A stretch of 64,000 bases of DNA from Saururus chinensis. Its lineage: Eukaryota > Streptophyta > Magnoliopsida > Piperales > Saururaceae. Positions within the stretch are counted from its first letter, which is position 1. Each line of letters begins with the position of its first letter. Positions 1 through 15,686 of this stretch are shown here, one piece after another. The stretch spans positions 2,294,001 to 2,358,000 of the forward strand of contig CP141150.1 of the NCBI GenBank assembly GCA_035235625.1, given 5' to 3'. A program made the position numbers and the translations under genes. The notes beneath the pieces were generated by a model. The model was not told where the DNA came from and made no database searches. It saw nothing but the letters and a program-made list of their open reading frames with translations.

Positions 1-900
1 ATTATGGATTCATTAAGCCACTAATGACTTAAACTTATGCTTTTGGTTGGAACCCTCTGCATCAACACTCTATAAAAAATAAACTGATTTTAGGGGCACT
101 TGGCTAAGAAAATGTGGAGGGGAGGGATGATAGTGGAAATTTGGCCAAAAGTCAGATTTGAAGGAAATTTCGAAAAACATAAATTTTGTAATTTTGAAAA
201 TTTTAGAAGACTTCCATTCGGACCCCCCAAAAAAGGAAATAATATTTTTATTTTACTTTCTCAAAATTTTGCCTTTGATTGGATTCAAAATGACAAAGAG
301 TGTGTCTTCATTGTCTGGAAGAGAGGCGAGTTTGGAGAGGAGGTTGTATGCTGATGGTCTCGGAGGCGAATGAGGGACTATATGAGGGAGGTAGATGGCC
401 TCTTGTAGATAGGAGGGGGGACTGGAGGGCTTGAAACAGCGGAGCAATTTAGGGCTTTTTGCCTTAGGGTTAGGTCAGGGAGACTGAGGCAAATGGTGAT
501 TATAAAAGTATTATATAGTAATTGAGTCAACTGGGTTGACCCCTGGTTGAACCGGCTCATACACCAATTAGGTTAAAACATTGGGTGAAACACACATTCC
601 TCTATCTTATGGGGAGTATGGTTTTAGTGTAAAGAAAATTAAATAGAAATATCAACATCTCAAAAAAAACATAGGAGTTCTAAAACACAACACTATGAAC
701 TCCTTGCTTATATAGGATCTCTTTACTAGCTCGCTATTCAGATCCTAAATGTTATTTTGATTCAACTTTCCTCACTGTCTTAGTTCCTACATGCAAAAAT
801 GTTACACACCCGCCCAACTCTTGTTGTCATGTCCATAGAGGGCCTACTTTTGGAACTAGACCACACACAAAAACTAATAATTCTAGCTCTATTAGAGTAA
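1..900. other. AT-rich intergenic spacer, no gene seen
   Basis: The short reading frames here overlap on both strands, have no recognisable domain and are low-complexity. I see no gene, RNA gene or intact repeat end before the MITE that begins at 903. Confidence 0.6.
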
Positions 901-902
901 TA

Positions 903-1255
903 CTCCCTCCTTACTAAATTAATAGCTTCATTTGGGATAAAAGTTTGTTTTATATTAATATCTCTATTTTGTTAAATTTAAGTAATTATGTACTTAAAAA
1001 AATATCTATACACTCGTTTTCTCTGCACTATAGGCCTTACACCACATTTGATTAGATAAAAGAAAGTGGGTCCTACCTTATAATATGAGGTTCACTTTTC
1101 TTTATCTAATTATAAGTGGTATAAGGCCTAAGTATTAAAAAAATGAGTACAAGAATATCACTATCCTTAAAAAAAATTATAAGCTTATTTTTCTTTACTA
1201 TTCAATAAAAGTTACTATTTTTTCAAATGTACTTATTAATACAGGATGGATGAAG
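903..1255. mobile_element. Stowaway-like MITE with a second foldback nested inside
   Basis: The left end reads CTCCCTCCTTACTAAATTAA. The right end, reverse-complemented, reads CTTCATCCATCCTGTATTAA. Both ends are flanked by TA (901-902 and 1256-1257), the usual Stowaway/Tc1-mariner target duplication. There is no coding capacity. Bases 1031-1130 are an independent ~100-bp hairpin starting TAGGCCTTACACCACA and ending in its near-complement, so a second foldback element sits inside the first. Related copies lie at 13671, 15905, 34703 and 54365. Confidence 0.7.
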
Positions 1256-2288
1256 TATTTCAATGATGGTAAGAATTTCGGGGTAGCATGTTGCAGGCTA
1301 CACAAGTCGAACATTGTTGGTGGTGAGAATGTGTAACATTACTTTAATGTAAATTTCTACTTAAGAATACTTGGCACACATCATTGAAAAAAATGGTAAT
1401 ACACTTCCAACAACTTTGATGTGGCATGTTTTGATTGATGGCCTACTTCCCATTTTCTAGCCAAAACCTCATTCAGTATTCAAGGGGTTTTGTTTTATTG
1501 AACAAATTTGTTAAACAATTATAATTACCATGCAAAAAAACACCACCAATAAAACATGGCGCATTTTACTCTTTCCCTTATTAATTAAAGGTTAATTTAA
1601 AAAATTAATAATTTTTATTGAATGGTGAAAGCGACATCGAAGAGAAAGGAATATAAGCTTATAATACTCTTTTTTAATTAACTAATTATTTAAATTAAAA
1701 AATAAAACTATTAGTATAAAACAAATTTTGTTGTCAAATAGAGCTTTTAATGTGGGATAGAGGGAGTACATAAAATTGTCAAAACCTAATTTTATTTTCC
1801 TTTTTATTAACTCTCATAATCAAAATTAGATTACTTAGTTTAATAACTGCTACTATATAATTAAGTATTTTCATAAAAAAGATAAGCTAGAATTAACCCT
1901 CAACAATAGATCTAATATTCTTTTAGAAAACAAAAAAGAGGGGTGAAATTGTAATTCTAAAATATATGAACTACTACCAAAGTACGAGCCCCCACTGCAA
2001 CATCATCAAATCTCCAGAGCGGTAGAGGGTGAGCCCTGAGTCCATTGGATGGCCATACGTAGACCGGTTGTGCCTGCCTAAAATGCCCCAACTACTAGGT
2101 TTCCGGATTCCTCCCTCCAATTCAAGACCAACCACATCTCTTCAGGTCCTCCCCTTGTCACACATGCGTGATCCCACACATGGGAATATTGCATTTTGTT
2201 TTTGTTTGGGGAATATTACCATTTTTTTATATACATACAAGAATGGAAGTATTACCATTTTTTCTACATTTACCAATTGGATTGTACA

Positions 2289-2326
<38 letters not shown>

Positions 2327-3200
2327 CATTTATATGCACTTGTAGAGGGCGCCTTAGGGTTGCACAATTTTGATCATGCAGCAATTGTAATCCATACAAC
2401 TATATTCTAACTATGTATAATGTATCCGTATTATACATGTTATGAGCATTGTATATATAAGGGATAGGCAGCAAGATATGATGCTCTAAGAGGTCAATTG
2501 TCATGTATTTTCTACTCAGCTCTTAATGGCATGAACCCTAAAAAAATCTTAGTACACTAAAATTGGTGATCCAAGATTGTGTACGGAAAACCAGTGGTCA
2601 CTCTTAGTGGGTCATCCCACTCAATCAATCCACACTGGTCCTAGTGGCTTGCTGCATCATTTTCCCTCTTTTCTATGTTTTCTTTTTTAGTTGTTGCTCA
2701 TTGATTTGAATGGTAGCTACCAGCTATATGCCCACACAGGTCCAAATAATCTGTGAATTATAGGAGGGGGACCAGCCTAATGCCAACAAACAATCTCCAC
2801 ATCATTAGTAATCAAACATAGTTGCCCCACTTTAGTGACATCTACTAGTAATTTATAGTGCACCCAATTTCCCCTTTGGCAGTTTCTTCATACGTTTTGC
2901 AAAAAAAAAAAAAAAGGTCACATGAGAAAAAGGTGGCTTCATAATTTCATTTCCATTTGTTTCAAGGTCTATCAGGATAATAAGAGGTACTAAAATTCTT
3001 GCTAAATTTTCATAAGCCCATTTTCTTGGCCTTCTGTACACCCCAAAATAGCAAGATTTTATGCTAAAAAATAAACAAAATTTCATCCCACCAAAAAGGA
3101 TTTTTTTAATCTATATCTCCATCTCTTAGTGGTCTTCCATCCTCTTGCATATAATAAGCAGTCAAAATCCAAAACTAGACAAGATTACAAAAATAAAAAA
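1256..3200. other. intergenic spacer downstream of the cytokinin dehydrogenase gene
   Basis: AT-rich sequence with no coding region I can support. It contains an (AT)n microsatellite at about 2290-2322 and an A14 tract near 2900. The reading frames over the AT repeat are repeat artefacts. Confidence 0.55.
2290..2322. repeat. (AT)n microsatellite
   Basis: About 16 uninterrupted AT dinucleotides. It accounts for the YIYIYI-type frames on both strands. Confidence 0.9.
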
Positions 3201-3268
3201 ATGGAAACACCATTAATCATTGATCAAGATAAGAGTTCTTTTTATTCTTTTACTTGTGAAATCAAAGA

Positions 3269-5805
<2,537 letters not shown>

Positions 5806-6720
5806 AATGGAAATATAGGTGGAGAGGGACCTGTATGTCGCCTAGCACACGAAAAAGCCAGGTCCAGAGAGATGAAGAAGATGGACTAGCAAAAAACCAA
5901 CTCAGGTCTCAACCATTAGCACAACATGTGATTTTCAGAAGTAAAACCATTGAAAGAGCAATCCAAAGTTGACAGAAGGTGATATCAAGGTGATCAAAAT
6001 TGAAGAGTTTGATTAGTGCGTTTGTTCCGTTGCTGATTATTTTTTCAACCACAACAAAACAATTCTGCAGGAAAACAATATTTCCACCAAAGAGGTTGTC
6101 TCATTGAAGAAGTAAAGCATAGGAGCAGAGCGAAGACAAACGAACTAGAAGGATTGAAGATCAAATGCTTTGACTTGTAAATCAACGAACCAATAAAAGA
6201 ACTCAAGTGAAAATAAGTAGGTAGAGAAGCAGAGGAAGAAATGTTGCTCCAGTAAAGCAGAGCTGTGGAGCAGAAGAAGCGAAGGCCCTGGAGAAAGAAA
6301 AAGAAGAGAAGGTGAGAGAAGAGTACCCGAATGGGCCTTCTGCAGCTCTGAGATGTTGAAGGGGAAGAGGAAGTAGAAATAGTCCAAAAGGAGAAACTGT
6401 CACAGAGAAAAAGCTCCCATGTGACCCCTCTCGTCCTAGTGATATATTATCTCTCTGCCCTGATATCCTCTGTTTGTACCTAGCAGCATACCAAAGCCCC
6501 CACTCCCTCTCTCTATCTCTCCCTCGATGCTTCTACAGTTCCCTATGTTGGTCTTACTCTGGTTGCATATGACAGAGTGAAAACTTCAAAACCACCAGCA
6601 GAGATAAAAACAAGCTCAGATAAAAAGAGCAAAAAATGGAAGAAACAAGACAAGAAACTGCCGGGTTGGATCTCAATGCACTTGCAGCATGTGTCTTGTA
6701 TTTATAGAGACATAGGTAAA
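5806..6720 (-). promoter_or_regulatory. probable 5' leader and core promoter of the CKX gene
   Basis: Read on the minus strand, the stretch upstream of the CKX start is rich in CT runs (about 6150-6400 and 6490-6540), typical of a plant 5' untranslated leader. A TATA-like motif (TATAAATA on the minus strand) lies at about 6699-6707 and a weaker AT-rich box near 6443-6452. If the distal box is used, the leader would be about 0.85 kb or contain an intron. The transcription start is inferred, not seen. Confidence 0.35.
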
Positions 6721-6789
6721 GAGAATTTTCGAGTCTGGGCTCGAATCGCAGTGGACCCCAGCCCCAGACAGAAAGATTGAGCATGAGCT

Positions 6790-8390
6790 TTCATCATCTT
6801 TTTTTTTGTTGCCCTTTATATTGGATTTTTCTCTTTTCGACACAGCTCTCCTCCATTATTTAGCGGAAAGGAACATAAATACATCACCCACCTATGGATG
6901 TACTAAGATTTGCAGTTATGAAGCTTCTTCTCCAGCCTCCTTTTGTTAGTTAAATAGGCTCTTCATAGGCTCACGGTTACAAGGCAAGATTACAAATGAG
7001 TAGGACTACCTAAATTGGTGGCCTAAGTCATGTCCCATAACTTTTATGTATTATAATTCTTATGAAATGAGAATATGTATTATAATTCTTATGAAATGAG
7101 AAGCGTTTTTTATGCTCTCTCTTCAACCGTACTTATGTAATTCCTTAAGCTCGGCTCAAAGCGGAGCATAAAAATCACTTTCGATAAAATGCCCGAGTGG
7201 GCTTTCTGCATCAGTTTGTGAAATTGTGGCCAGGAACAGAAAGAAAAATGACAAGAGAAAGGTTAAGGAGGATGTTTAGAGGTAGACCCATGAGTGACAT
7301 GCACATCAACGCAATGAAACAGAGGGAGAAAGATTTTGGCAAAGAACAAAATAATGAAAACTGCGAGCACCCAGCTCTCCTAGGTTTTTGTCTAGTTTCC
7401 TAACGACAAATTTCAAGATGATGGACGAAATCCAATCTAAATTTGTGGGGGCAATTTGTCATCTAGGCGAGGATAAGCTCAAGGCCCAACTTTTGTTAAT
7501 CTGAAATGGATGAATGTGCCCATGAAGACGAAGGCAAGGCAAGATTGTAGTTTTCTTTTCTTCCACTAATTTAAGAAGAATATTCAGAGTCATTTTCTGG
7601 AATCCAGCTGGTCTCCATCACCCAAATAGTAATTAAGGGCCCTTTTATTTGCTATTAAACTAACTCAATTGAGAATCAGTCTTATGTGAGGCCATTTCAG
7701 CTAGACAGACAAATTGATGCAGAGATGGCCAAATCGTCTAGAACCTTTGGACTCTTGGCTCAAAGAGGATTCCACAGCTGATAACATACAATATAATGCA
7801 AATGGGAGAAGTACTGTGTAGCATAAAATCTAAAGATTATAACCACCAAAGTTGGTGGGATAGCCAGGACCACGGCTGAGGAAGAAAGTAAAGGAAGCAG
7901 AGTTCCTCTGTCTGTTCCAACTATCACCCTATTGGCTACCAGCAAAAGACTATTCTTTCCATCTTATGAAAAACTATACATGAAACTTATTTATTTTAGA
8001 CGGAGGGAGTATATACTTCTATTTGAAAGAATAATAATTTTTATTAAATGGTGGGAATTACTGTTAAGACTATCAAAATAAGTTTGAAGATGTTTTAATT
8101 TAAGTACCAAATCATTTCAATTGAGCAAAAATATAGTTATTAATATAGGATAAGCATTAACAAAAACTATTAATAAGAGACGGAGTTGACTCCTAAGATT
8201 CTTTTAATTGAAAACTTTATATATTAAACACAAAAATCTATAAAATCAAAGCTCGCTACAAACATAAAGGCTATGAGATGCTTGATTCAGGGCCTAAACG
8301 TTAAAAGGAAAATAAAGAGTAAATCTAAGTTATTGAGAGAGAGAGAACTTGGAGAATTATGTGCAAGGAAGTTGAACCAAAATGGGGAGG
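6790..8390. other. intergenic spacer, MITE fragments only
   Basis: No supported gene. A CGGAGGGAGTA motif at about 7999-8010 and an ATTAATATAGG motif near 8150 look like separated ends of Stowaway-like elements. A short direct duplication (ATTATAATTCTTATGAAATG) occurs at about 7050-7100. Confidence 0.4.
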
Positions 8391-8392
8391 GA

Positions 8393-8720
8393 TTAACTGG
8401 TGGAGGGTTTTATTATGGCATTGATGATTGAGATCAAATTAGGGTTAGGTTTTTGAAGGGTGCACGTGCAGTTGCTGCAGAGTGCAGAGGGGAGCTTTTT
8501 GGAGAAAGCAATCAGATGGAGGGAGAGATTCGTATCCGGGGTGCTAGATTGTGTGAAAGGGAGGTCTGAGAGAGGAGTGGGCCCCACTCCTTCCTCTTTC
8601 ACCGGGCCCCACTTCCATGGCGTCATCCTGGCCCTATCAAAGCACTGCTGCCACGTCACCCCTCCCCAATCCCACCACCAACCATCTTTTCCCTCTATGT
8701 AAAGTGGGCCCCTTACACCC
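8393..8720. other. GC-richer island, possible promoter or leader sequence, no gene assigned
   Basis: This block is less AT-rich than its surroundings and has overlapping open frames on both strands (88 and 80 codons), neither with a known domain. Read on the minus strand it contains CACGTG (G-box core) near 8463, AACCCTAATTT (telo-box-like) near 8445 and a (CT)n run near 8335-8345, features common upstream of plant genes. No coding exon follows on that strand, so it may be an orphaned promoter or chance. Confidence 0.25.
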
Positions 8721-8972
8721 TCTTCCTACTTAACTCCTAAGTACTATAGGAATCCCTGGTCCCCACTTCTTTAATTTTTCATAATCAATCATTTTATTAA
8801 GTAATTAAGCTCTTAATTCTAGACCTTTCTATATAGAAAAAAAAAAAATAACGTTACATAGTAGGTGTTGTTCGTGCGTTGGAAATAAAAGGTTGAGGTT
8901 GGGTTGATCATAAAATCGACAATTTGTGTTAAATGGGACTAACCATGTAAATATTCCTCTTTGTTATGAAGT

Positions 8973-9135
8973 ATTCTTTTCATCTTAAATTAATAGTTTT
9001 ATTTAGTAAAAAAATATTCTAAGTAATTGAGTACTTAAAAAAGAGTATCCTAATTTTTATTTTCTCTTTGATGTGAGTTTCAACTTTTTAATAAATTTTT
9101 TTTTAAAAAATATAACTATTAACATGGGAAGCTAA
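8973..9135. mobile_element. degenerate Stowaway-like MITE
   Basis: Internal sequence (TTAAATTAATAGTTTTATTTAG ... TAACTATTAACATGGGA) matches the family seen at 13671 and 15905, but the ends have decayed and no clear target duplication remains. Confidence 0.4.
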
Positions 9136-9405
9136 ATAATTAAGCTAAGGAATGAAGTTTGGGAATAGGTTGATCATGAAATCAATAGCTTGTGTTAAGT
9201 GAGAGTAAATCCCATGTACCTTATATTTTCTTCTAACAAAGAGGTCAATGGTGAGAACTACTTTATAAGCTATTTTTCAGTGTCAATAAAAATTATTAGC
9301 TGATAATATTTTTTATTGGATGAAAAGTTTTTCACCCCTTGTTTTAAGCTCGCCCACCCCTATTAACACAATTAATTGATATCTATTATCTGTATACACA
9401 GGCTA

Positions 9406-9890
9406 TTATCTGTATACAGGCAGGGTAACCTGGCAAAAAAAAAAAGGAATAATAGACTTCTCATCCTTTTTATTTACATTTATATTCATGCTACAACTAA
9501 ATGGTTCATCACCCACATGAAAGGGCCTTGAGAAAGTGGAGCCACTGTCCATAAATGAGTTCTCCTTATATTTCACCCCTCCTGTCCAATTGGGGGGACC
9601 CCCATTGCTGGAGGCTCTGAGCTCCTTGTCATGGCCAAATGGCCATCTGCTGTGAGAGATGACAGACCCTTGTTCCCCTCCTCCTTGCTTACATTTGCTT
9701 TTCGGGGGGAAGACCAAAACCTTTGATGCAGGGCCCAGCAAGATTCGAGCCTTGAAAGCAGAGGACCCATTGCAATCAACTAGCACAGATGGTGGTCCAA
9801 ACCTCCTAATCTGCCAGCTTCCATTTGCAGGGACTTTCCTACACTTATTTATCTCCAGCTTCTACCTACCCGGCCTCTTTTCTCCAGTTG
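9406..9890 (-). other. unrecognised open frame, possible last exon or gene fragment
   Basis: On the minus strand an open frame of about 150 codons runs from a possible splice acceptor (GGCAG, near 9826) to a stop at 9406-9408. The 126-residue part starting at 9786 has a balanced, protein-like composition (GPASKVLVFPPKSKCK; SHSRWPFGHDKE; FHVGDEPFSC) unlike the surrounding AT-rich noise. I do not recognise a family and find no convincing upstream exon. It could be a gene relic or a chance ORF. Confidence 0.25.
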
Positions 9891-9919
9891 GCCGCACCCA
9901 GACTTTGCTGCTTTAATAC

Positions 9920-12730
9920 AGCACCATGGCTGGCAGGGTACAATCACCTAATCTAAATATCAAAACCCTAAAAGATGGAGTTCTACTCCCACAAGAAACA
10001 GAGCTTTCTGTATGTGCACCTCTTGTGGTGATAATGGTGGAGCTTATTTGCTTAATTAAGCTCCATCTCAGTGGTTGATGTCGTCGGTCATGTTACATTT
10101 CTTCCTACATGCCAGCTATAAGCATTGCACAAAATTTCGTTTTTGGTTCATTTTGGGTTTGTTTCGTTTTAATTTAAAAAAGTTTCGGTAGTATAAAGAA
10201 AAATAATATAACAATAAGTATTTACTTAAAAATATTTATATTTCATATGTAAACAACCAAATTACTAACATATATTCAATGATTAAATAGGAAACACAAA
10301 GAAAAACTGTAATCCAGACCAAAAGAAAGTTAAAAAAAAGTGTAACCAGCCCAAATTGAAATAAACAAAGAAAAAAACCAAAAAATACAAGAAAAGTCTA
10401 GATTTTCGTTTTCCTGAAAATTTTTAAAATTTCTCCAAATTTATCGTTTTATGCTCAAAGGGCAAAAATAACGAATTTCACGAAATTTATGACTATGGCT
10501 ACAAGTAGGGGAGGTGGAAATGCAAAGGCTGGGTTTCATAGGGAGTGGTCTCTTGGTAGGCTTTTGGGCGAATGGGAGAACAGCGAAAGCATTGAAATGT
10601 GGCTAACAAGGCCACCCACATGAGGATGGGTTTGTTTTTGTCAATTCATGCCATTAAACAATACAACATAGGCTACTATGATTTGATTTCACAATTGTGA
10701 GTTGGATCACGCACCCACCTTTTGCTCCCAAAGGGGAAGGCAACATCAACATGGAAATGTTTCTCCTCACCTCTTAGCCTTGTTGCTGCACAGGCTAGAT
10801 CTCCTCCTTTTCCAAAACAACCATATTTTTATCCCCAATTTGCAGAAAGATTATTGTTATCTTCCCCATGGCCCCATGTCATGTCCTGTTCCTCATTCTT
10901 ATCCCTTCTCTCTCTTTCACACATAAGCAAAACACAAGTTCAATGAAACCATTATTGCCATAGATTAGAGTAAACATGCACTTTAAGAGTCTGTAATCAT
11001 CTCAGCTATGCCTTTGTTTGCCTTTTAACCTGATATTAGGGAATGCTGTTGGCTCTAATTTTTTTGTATTTTATCATGTTACAATCATACGTACTGTGGG
11101 AAATAGGAATGATCACATCAACCACTAGGGAGACTACTCAATTCGTTTTCATACTTGCCATGTATTTTTCAGCGAGAGAGAGAGAGAGAGAGGTCTGTCT
11201 TCTTCACTGCAGGCCCATACGATGAGAAGTGTCTTTAACTGTCCATGAAGGGACAGCGAACAGACCCTCAATCCCTGCATCAAGATCCTAATGTATCTTC
11301 CAATTCATGCAGCTGCCCTTTTCATATCCTGTCTTGTTCGCTCAATTCCTCAGGCGTGGTTGGCCTCAATTATATATATTTCCAGCCTAGTTGTCTAGAT
11401 TGCTTCTGCTTGTCTTTTATATGCAGTTTGGCTGTTTGATGCCATTTTTAAAAGACCTGGTCTTGCTTTGCCTCTTCTACCAAGCAACAATATATTCTGA
11501 TTCCTTCAGCCAGATGAAGTCTGGGTGGCTTGGCCACCAACACGAGGAAGGAACACATCCTGATGAGGGTTCTTTGAATATCAAGATTATGGTCTACATA
11601 AATGGGTTGCCACTGTGTTTTAAATTAACTTATATCTGACTAACTCAACCTTAAAAAGATTCACTTCACGATTAGGTTTTGACGAGAAAATTTGTAGGTG
11701 CCCACGTGCAAGAACTTGCTTCAATTCATAGATGTTGTTTACATGCAATCAACATTTATTGTGCATGAACTTGCTTCATGGATCTTGTTTTCATGCAATA
11801 AACATTTACTTAGCCTCCGAAGACTACAGCTGATCTTTGGAGTCAACCCCACCTATCCAAGCGTGATCCTTGTAAACTACTCTAAATGGTCTCGAAATTT
11901 GCTTAAGAAAGGGACATGTCTAGCCTGATCAGGATTTGTGATGTTACATAGGGTTCCCAACATAGTACATAAACGGCAATTTGCCATCTATATACAGTTT
12001 CCCTTTATGTATTATGTTTGGAGGCGTATGTAGCATGGTCACACAGAGTTTATCGGGAAAACATTTTCGAAAAGAAAGAAATGATACATAACAAGATTGT
12101 TTGTTTGGACTCTGATGCTATGTTATTTAACTTCTTGTACAAGTGAAAGCTGTTATTGAAAGGATTAACTCTTTCATCAATCCTTAGAACTCAAAGCTAC
12201 ATCATTTGAGTTGAAAAACACTCTCAGATTGAAGTTTGATACTGAACTTGACAGAAGAATCAGTTTGTTGCCACTTCTCATCAAAGACAGACAATTCTTT
12301 GTTTCACACACAAAATTCAACAGAAACAGTCACCTCTGTCAAGCATGCATTCACAAGTTGAAACCCTGAAATCATGCCACCCCATCTCATCCCTGAACAA
12401 CTGATAGCATGATCAAGACACTCATGACCAATTCCTTTCTCCTGAATTTTTCTCACGTGAATTGCAGATATGATACAGTCTCAAGCCCTATCTTGCTGTC
12501 CCCTTATCTATCCGGTGTCTTTTCGTTTTGCAACCAAGCAGACATCATCATATGACATGATTGTTACAGCCATGCGGTCAAAACATCACGTGTATCTATT
12601 GTAGTCAAAACTACACAGGGATAACAACTGGCATGGCCAATAAGATCATTAAATGGGACTATATGTATGCATCAGTATCTCCTCTTCATTGATGCCCTAT
12701 TTCATGTGATTCACGTTCAATCAAAACTAA
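9920..12730. other. intergenic spacer, no gene supported
   Basis: Only short unrelated frames occur. There is a (GA)n run at about 11173-11192. I compared the region by eye with the best-known conserved plant miRNA sequences and saw no match, and I saw no tRNA-like element. Confidence 0.45.
11173..11192. repeat. (GA)n microsatellite
   Basis: About ten GA dinucleotides in a row. Confidence 0.85.
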
Positions 12731-15686
12731 GTGTTAGGGAATATGTTCCCACCCTACCTAGAGGCCAATGTAAAGAATTTATAGGAGCCATTGATATTTA
12801 AAATTGACGATGTATAGAGTAGTGTATGTTAATGTCAATTTTTTGACTAGGCTCCCTGATGGACCTAATTGTACTCTTCCATGTGGCTCTAGAGCTGTGA
12901 CTTGACCAGTTCATTTCAAAACTTGTATCATTAGGATTCTGAAGGATTCAATCTTTTCAAAGGAAGATCTTGGATTTCGTTTTCATGATATCTTCAAACC
13001 CTATCTATGGAGGAGGAAAAAAGAGTTGTATTCAGATTTGGGTCACAGGAGAAATCTGGGTATGATATGGGTAAGTATTTGAGATCAGATTAGGTATCAT
13101 ATGGTCCAAGGCTGATGCCATCTCTTTTGATGGGATCACACGAAAACAACCTTATTGGTTAAAAAGGTCGGCTATTTTTGAGATTTTATTCCACAGCCGT
13201 TTGTCTTGTCTCATGCTTCGATTTGTTCCACATTTGCCTGTCATTCGGAGCCCTAATCAGTTGGTGAACATTCACTAGCATAGCTGATGGTGAAGGTTTA
13301 CCCTCTACCTATTTAGAAAAGTTAAATTTTTGTCTCAAAATCGTGTGCTAATATGTGCGCCGTCAATTTTAAGTAATTAGTTAAGATATTGAAAATTTTG
13401 ATTGCAACTCACGTTTGTTCCTGGGAAGGAAGATTTGCAGCTATCATCAGCGTCATGTAACTTCGATACAAAGAAAAATTACAATATATGATGATGTAAG
13501 ATAGATAGGGGGTATACTGGAATATATTATTATAGACAATAGATCATTATTTCAAGCCAAGGTAGTTAGAGAAGAAGTCTTCCTCTAGATTCCAGTTCAA
13601 TCAGCAAGATTTATGTGGAAATGGTTTGTGAACGGTGAACCATCATTTTTATTATCGTAGAACACATATACTCCCTCTATCTATTAAATTAATAGCTTAA
13701 TTTGGCAAAAAAATATATTTTATATTAATAACTTTATTTTGTTAAATTTAAGTAGCTAAGTACTTTAAAAAGAATATCATAAGCTTATTTTTTTCTTCTC
13801 TTAGATGTAGGTTTTATTATTAAAAAATTTACTATTTTTTAAAATATATCTATTAATATATGACAATGGAAATGTGTGAATTTGCTTTTACATGATTGCA
13901 TCATGGAGATCAAGGCGGCCCACCTCAAGAGACCTAAGCTTTTGCATTTTGAAAAGTTTATCTTGAATACTTTTTTAGCTTTAGGAGTAACTAATTATAG
14001 TTAGAAAAAAGTTAATATGTATTGTGCCCATGGCACTCATGAGTTGGAGGATGGAGATTCGATAGTACGCTATTACGAAGGCACCCAGGAAAAGCTTACT
14101 GTGTAACACTCGTAAGGGCAAATAGCCAAGGGAGTAAGCTTTTCTCGTTAAGGTCATAGCCTCGTGTCATTCAACCACACATCTAGCCTGCAAATCCAAA
14201 CAACAAACCCATCCAAGGCAGATGTGCGAATGTGCCGAGACATTTTCTTATTGAGCTAGTTGGAGGAGGACACATCCTTATGAAGTACAGATCCAACTTA
14301 GGCAACTCGGATATTCGAACATTCCATCTCAGCCAATTGCATACAAAGGGCATTCTTTCTAACAAGGCCATAAGTCCATACGATTGCCCTGTAGGTCGGA
14401 GAGCCCCATCTCCTAGTGGACAGGGATCCTGACACGAGAGCTAGCAACACAATAAGCCTTTTGTGTTGTCCGAAACAGCCAGTTACAAGGCTAGGAATCA
14501 TACCAATAGCTTAACATTTCAACTCACCATGTCCACTTATATAACATAAGAGATTTTTTCATTCTGCTTGAGTGGTAGCCAAAGTGGTTGCACGGGCATG
14601 GTTTTTCCAAAGTTTGCCGAACGGCCTCAAAATAATCCACAAGGCTCTCCAACACTATTTAGGGGGAAAGGGACATCTTAAGACTCCAAATATATACTAG
14701 CCGACTATGTGTCCTAACATAGCCAACTATATGTGCACATCGTTGTATGTATTTTAAGCAATGTTGCACAACATTGCGGGCCTTCCCCACAACACCTGCA
14801 TATATGGTATGCAATACTACAAGTAGTTCCCGTAACGTGTGCACACTTAGTATACAAAACTTTCACATGTGTGTGTGCCCCAACACATATCACAGATAGT
14901 CCGCTTCGCTACCTCGTGACAACGCATTAGATCATAGGGTATACAAGCGTATCCAAATCTATATGCCATTTGAGTAACAAGTGCTAGATGATTGAAATTA
15001 TGTGGGCCTTATGTGTGGCACACATGATCCAAGCTCATGCTAACGAATCTCATTATGAAATTTATAACCTAGGGTAATTTTGTCCACATAAGCCAATACT
15101 TTTCTTATTGGACCTACCCAGAGACGGTCAGGGCCAAGCATCCAATCTGTAGTATCTGACAAAGCAAAAGATTGAAAGCCTTACTTCAATAGATCATTGT
15201 TTGTGTTCATACAAAAAAAAATTGCAAGAAAAGAACCTGTTCATGCTCTTAGAATCACATTTGCATTTACATTAATGAAAAATCCAAGCCCCAAAACCTG
15301 TAAAAATAATCCGATAACCAATAAGTTAATCACATGGTTTTTTTTCCAAACAATAGAGCACTTGAGAAACATTTTATGTCCTAGAATGCTTATTTAATTT
15401 TTTTTTTCGTTAGGAGTTCTTAATATTTTGCACTATTATTAAGCCAATAAGGTACCTTCACCGTGTGTTTCATATTTACAAGTACTTTTATGTTAATAGC
15501 CATTTGCAATGAACTTGTATTTGGGTATTGTTAACATCAAACCCATGTTGTTGATTAGCATTATATCATGACATACAAAACAAATTACTCCCTCCATAAT
15601 CACTACATTTAGTTTCTTAAAATAAACTAATTTTATTCCAGTTAAATAAACTACTCCTTTTGTCCTATATTAATAGTTTTATTTAG
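12731..15686. repeat. tandem duplication, first (more complete) copy
   Basis: Non-coding sequence that recurs in the same order immediately downstream. Matching blocks are 12731-12783 with 15687-15740, 13494-14070 with about 15742-16290, 14926-15500 with about 16291-16853, and 15543-15660 with about 34597-34715. This copy keeps two segments absent from the second copy (about 12784-13493 and 14071-14925). The last matching block lies beyond MULE A, showing that the MULE inserted into the second copy. Confidence 0.85.
13671..13872. mobile_element. Stowaway-like MITE in the first duplication copy
   Basis: Starts CTCCCTCTATCTATTAAATT after ATA. Its right end (ATTAATATATGACAATGG) is eroded. The same element sits at the equivalent place in the second copy (15905), so it was present before the duplication. 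Confidence 0.65.

Noticed and set aside
2029..2410. Overlapping 80-114 codon frames on both strands
   Set aside because: They are produced by the (AT)n repeat and have no domain or splice context.
6145..6403. Leucine/serine/phenylalanine-rich minus-strand frames upstream of CKX
   Set aside because: They translate a CT-rich leader-like tract; composition is low-complexity and no join to CKX exon 1 in frame is evident.
14183..14501. Short frames on both strands in the segment unique to the first duplication copy
   Set aside because: They overlap each other and lack any domain; the segment looks non-coding.
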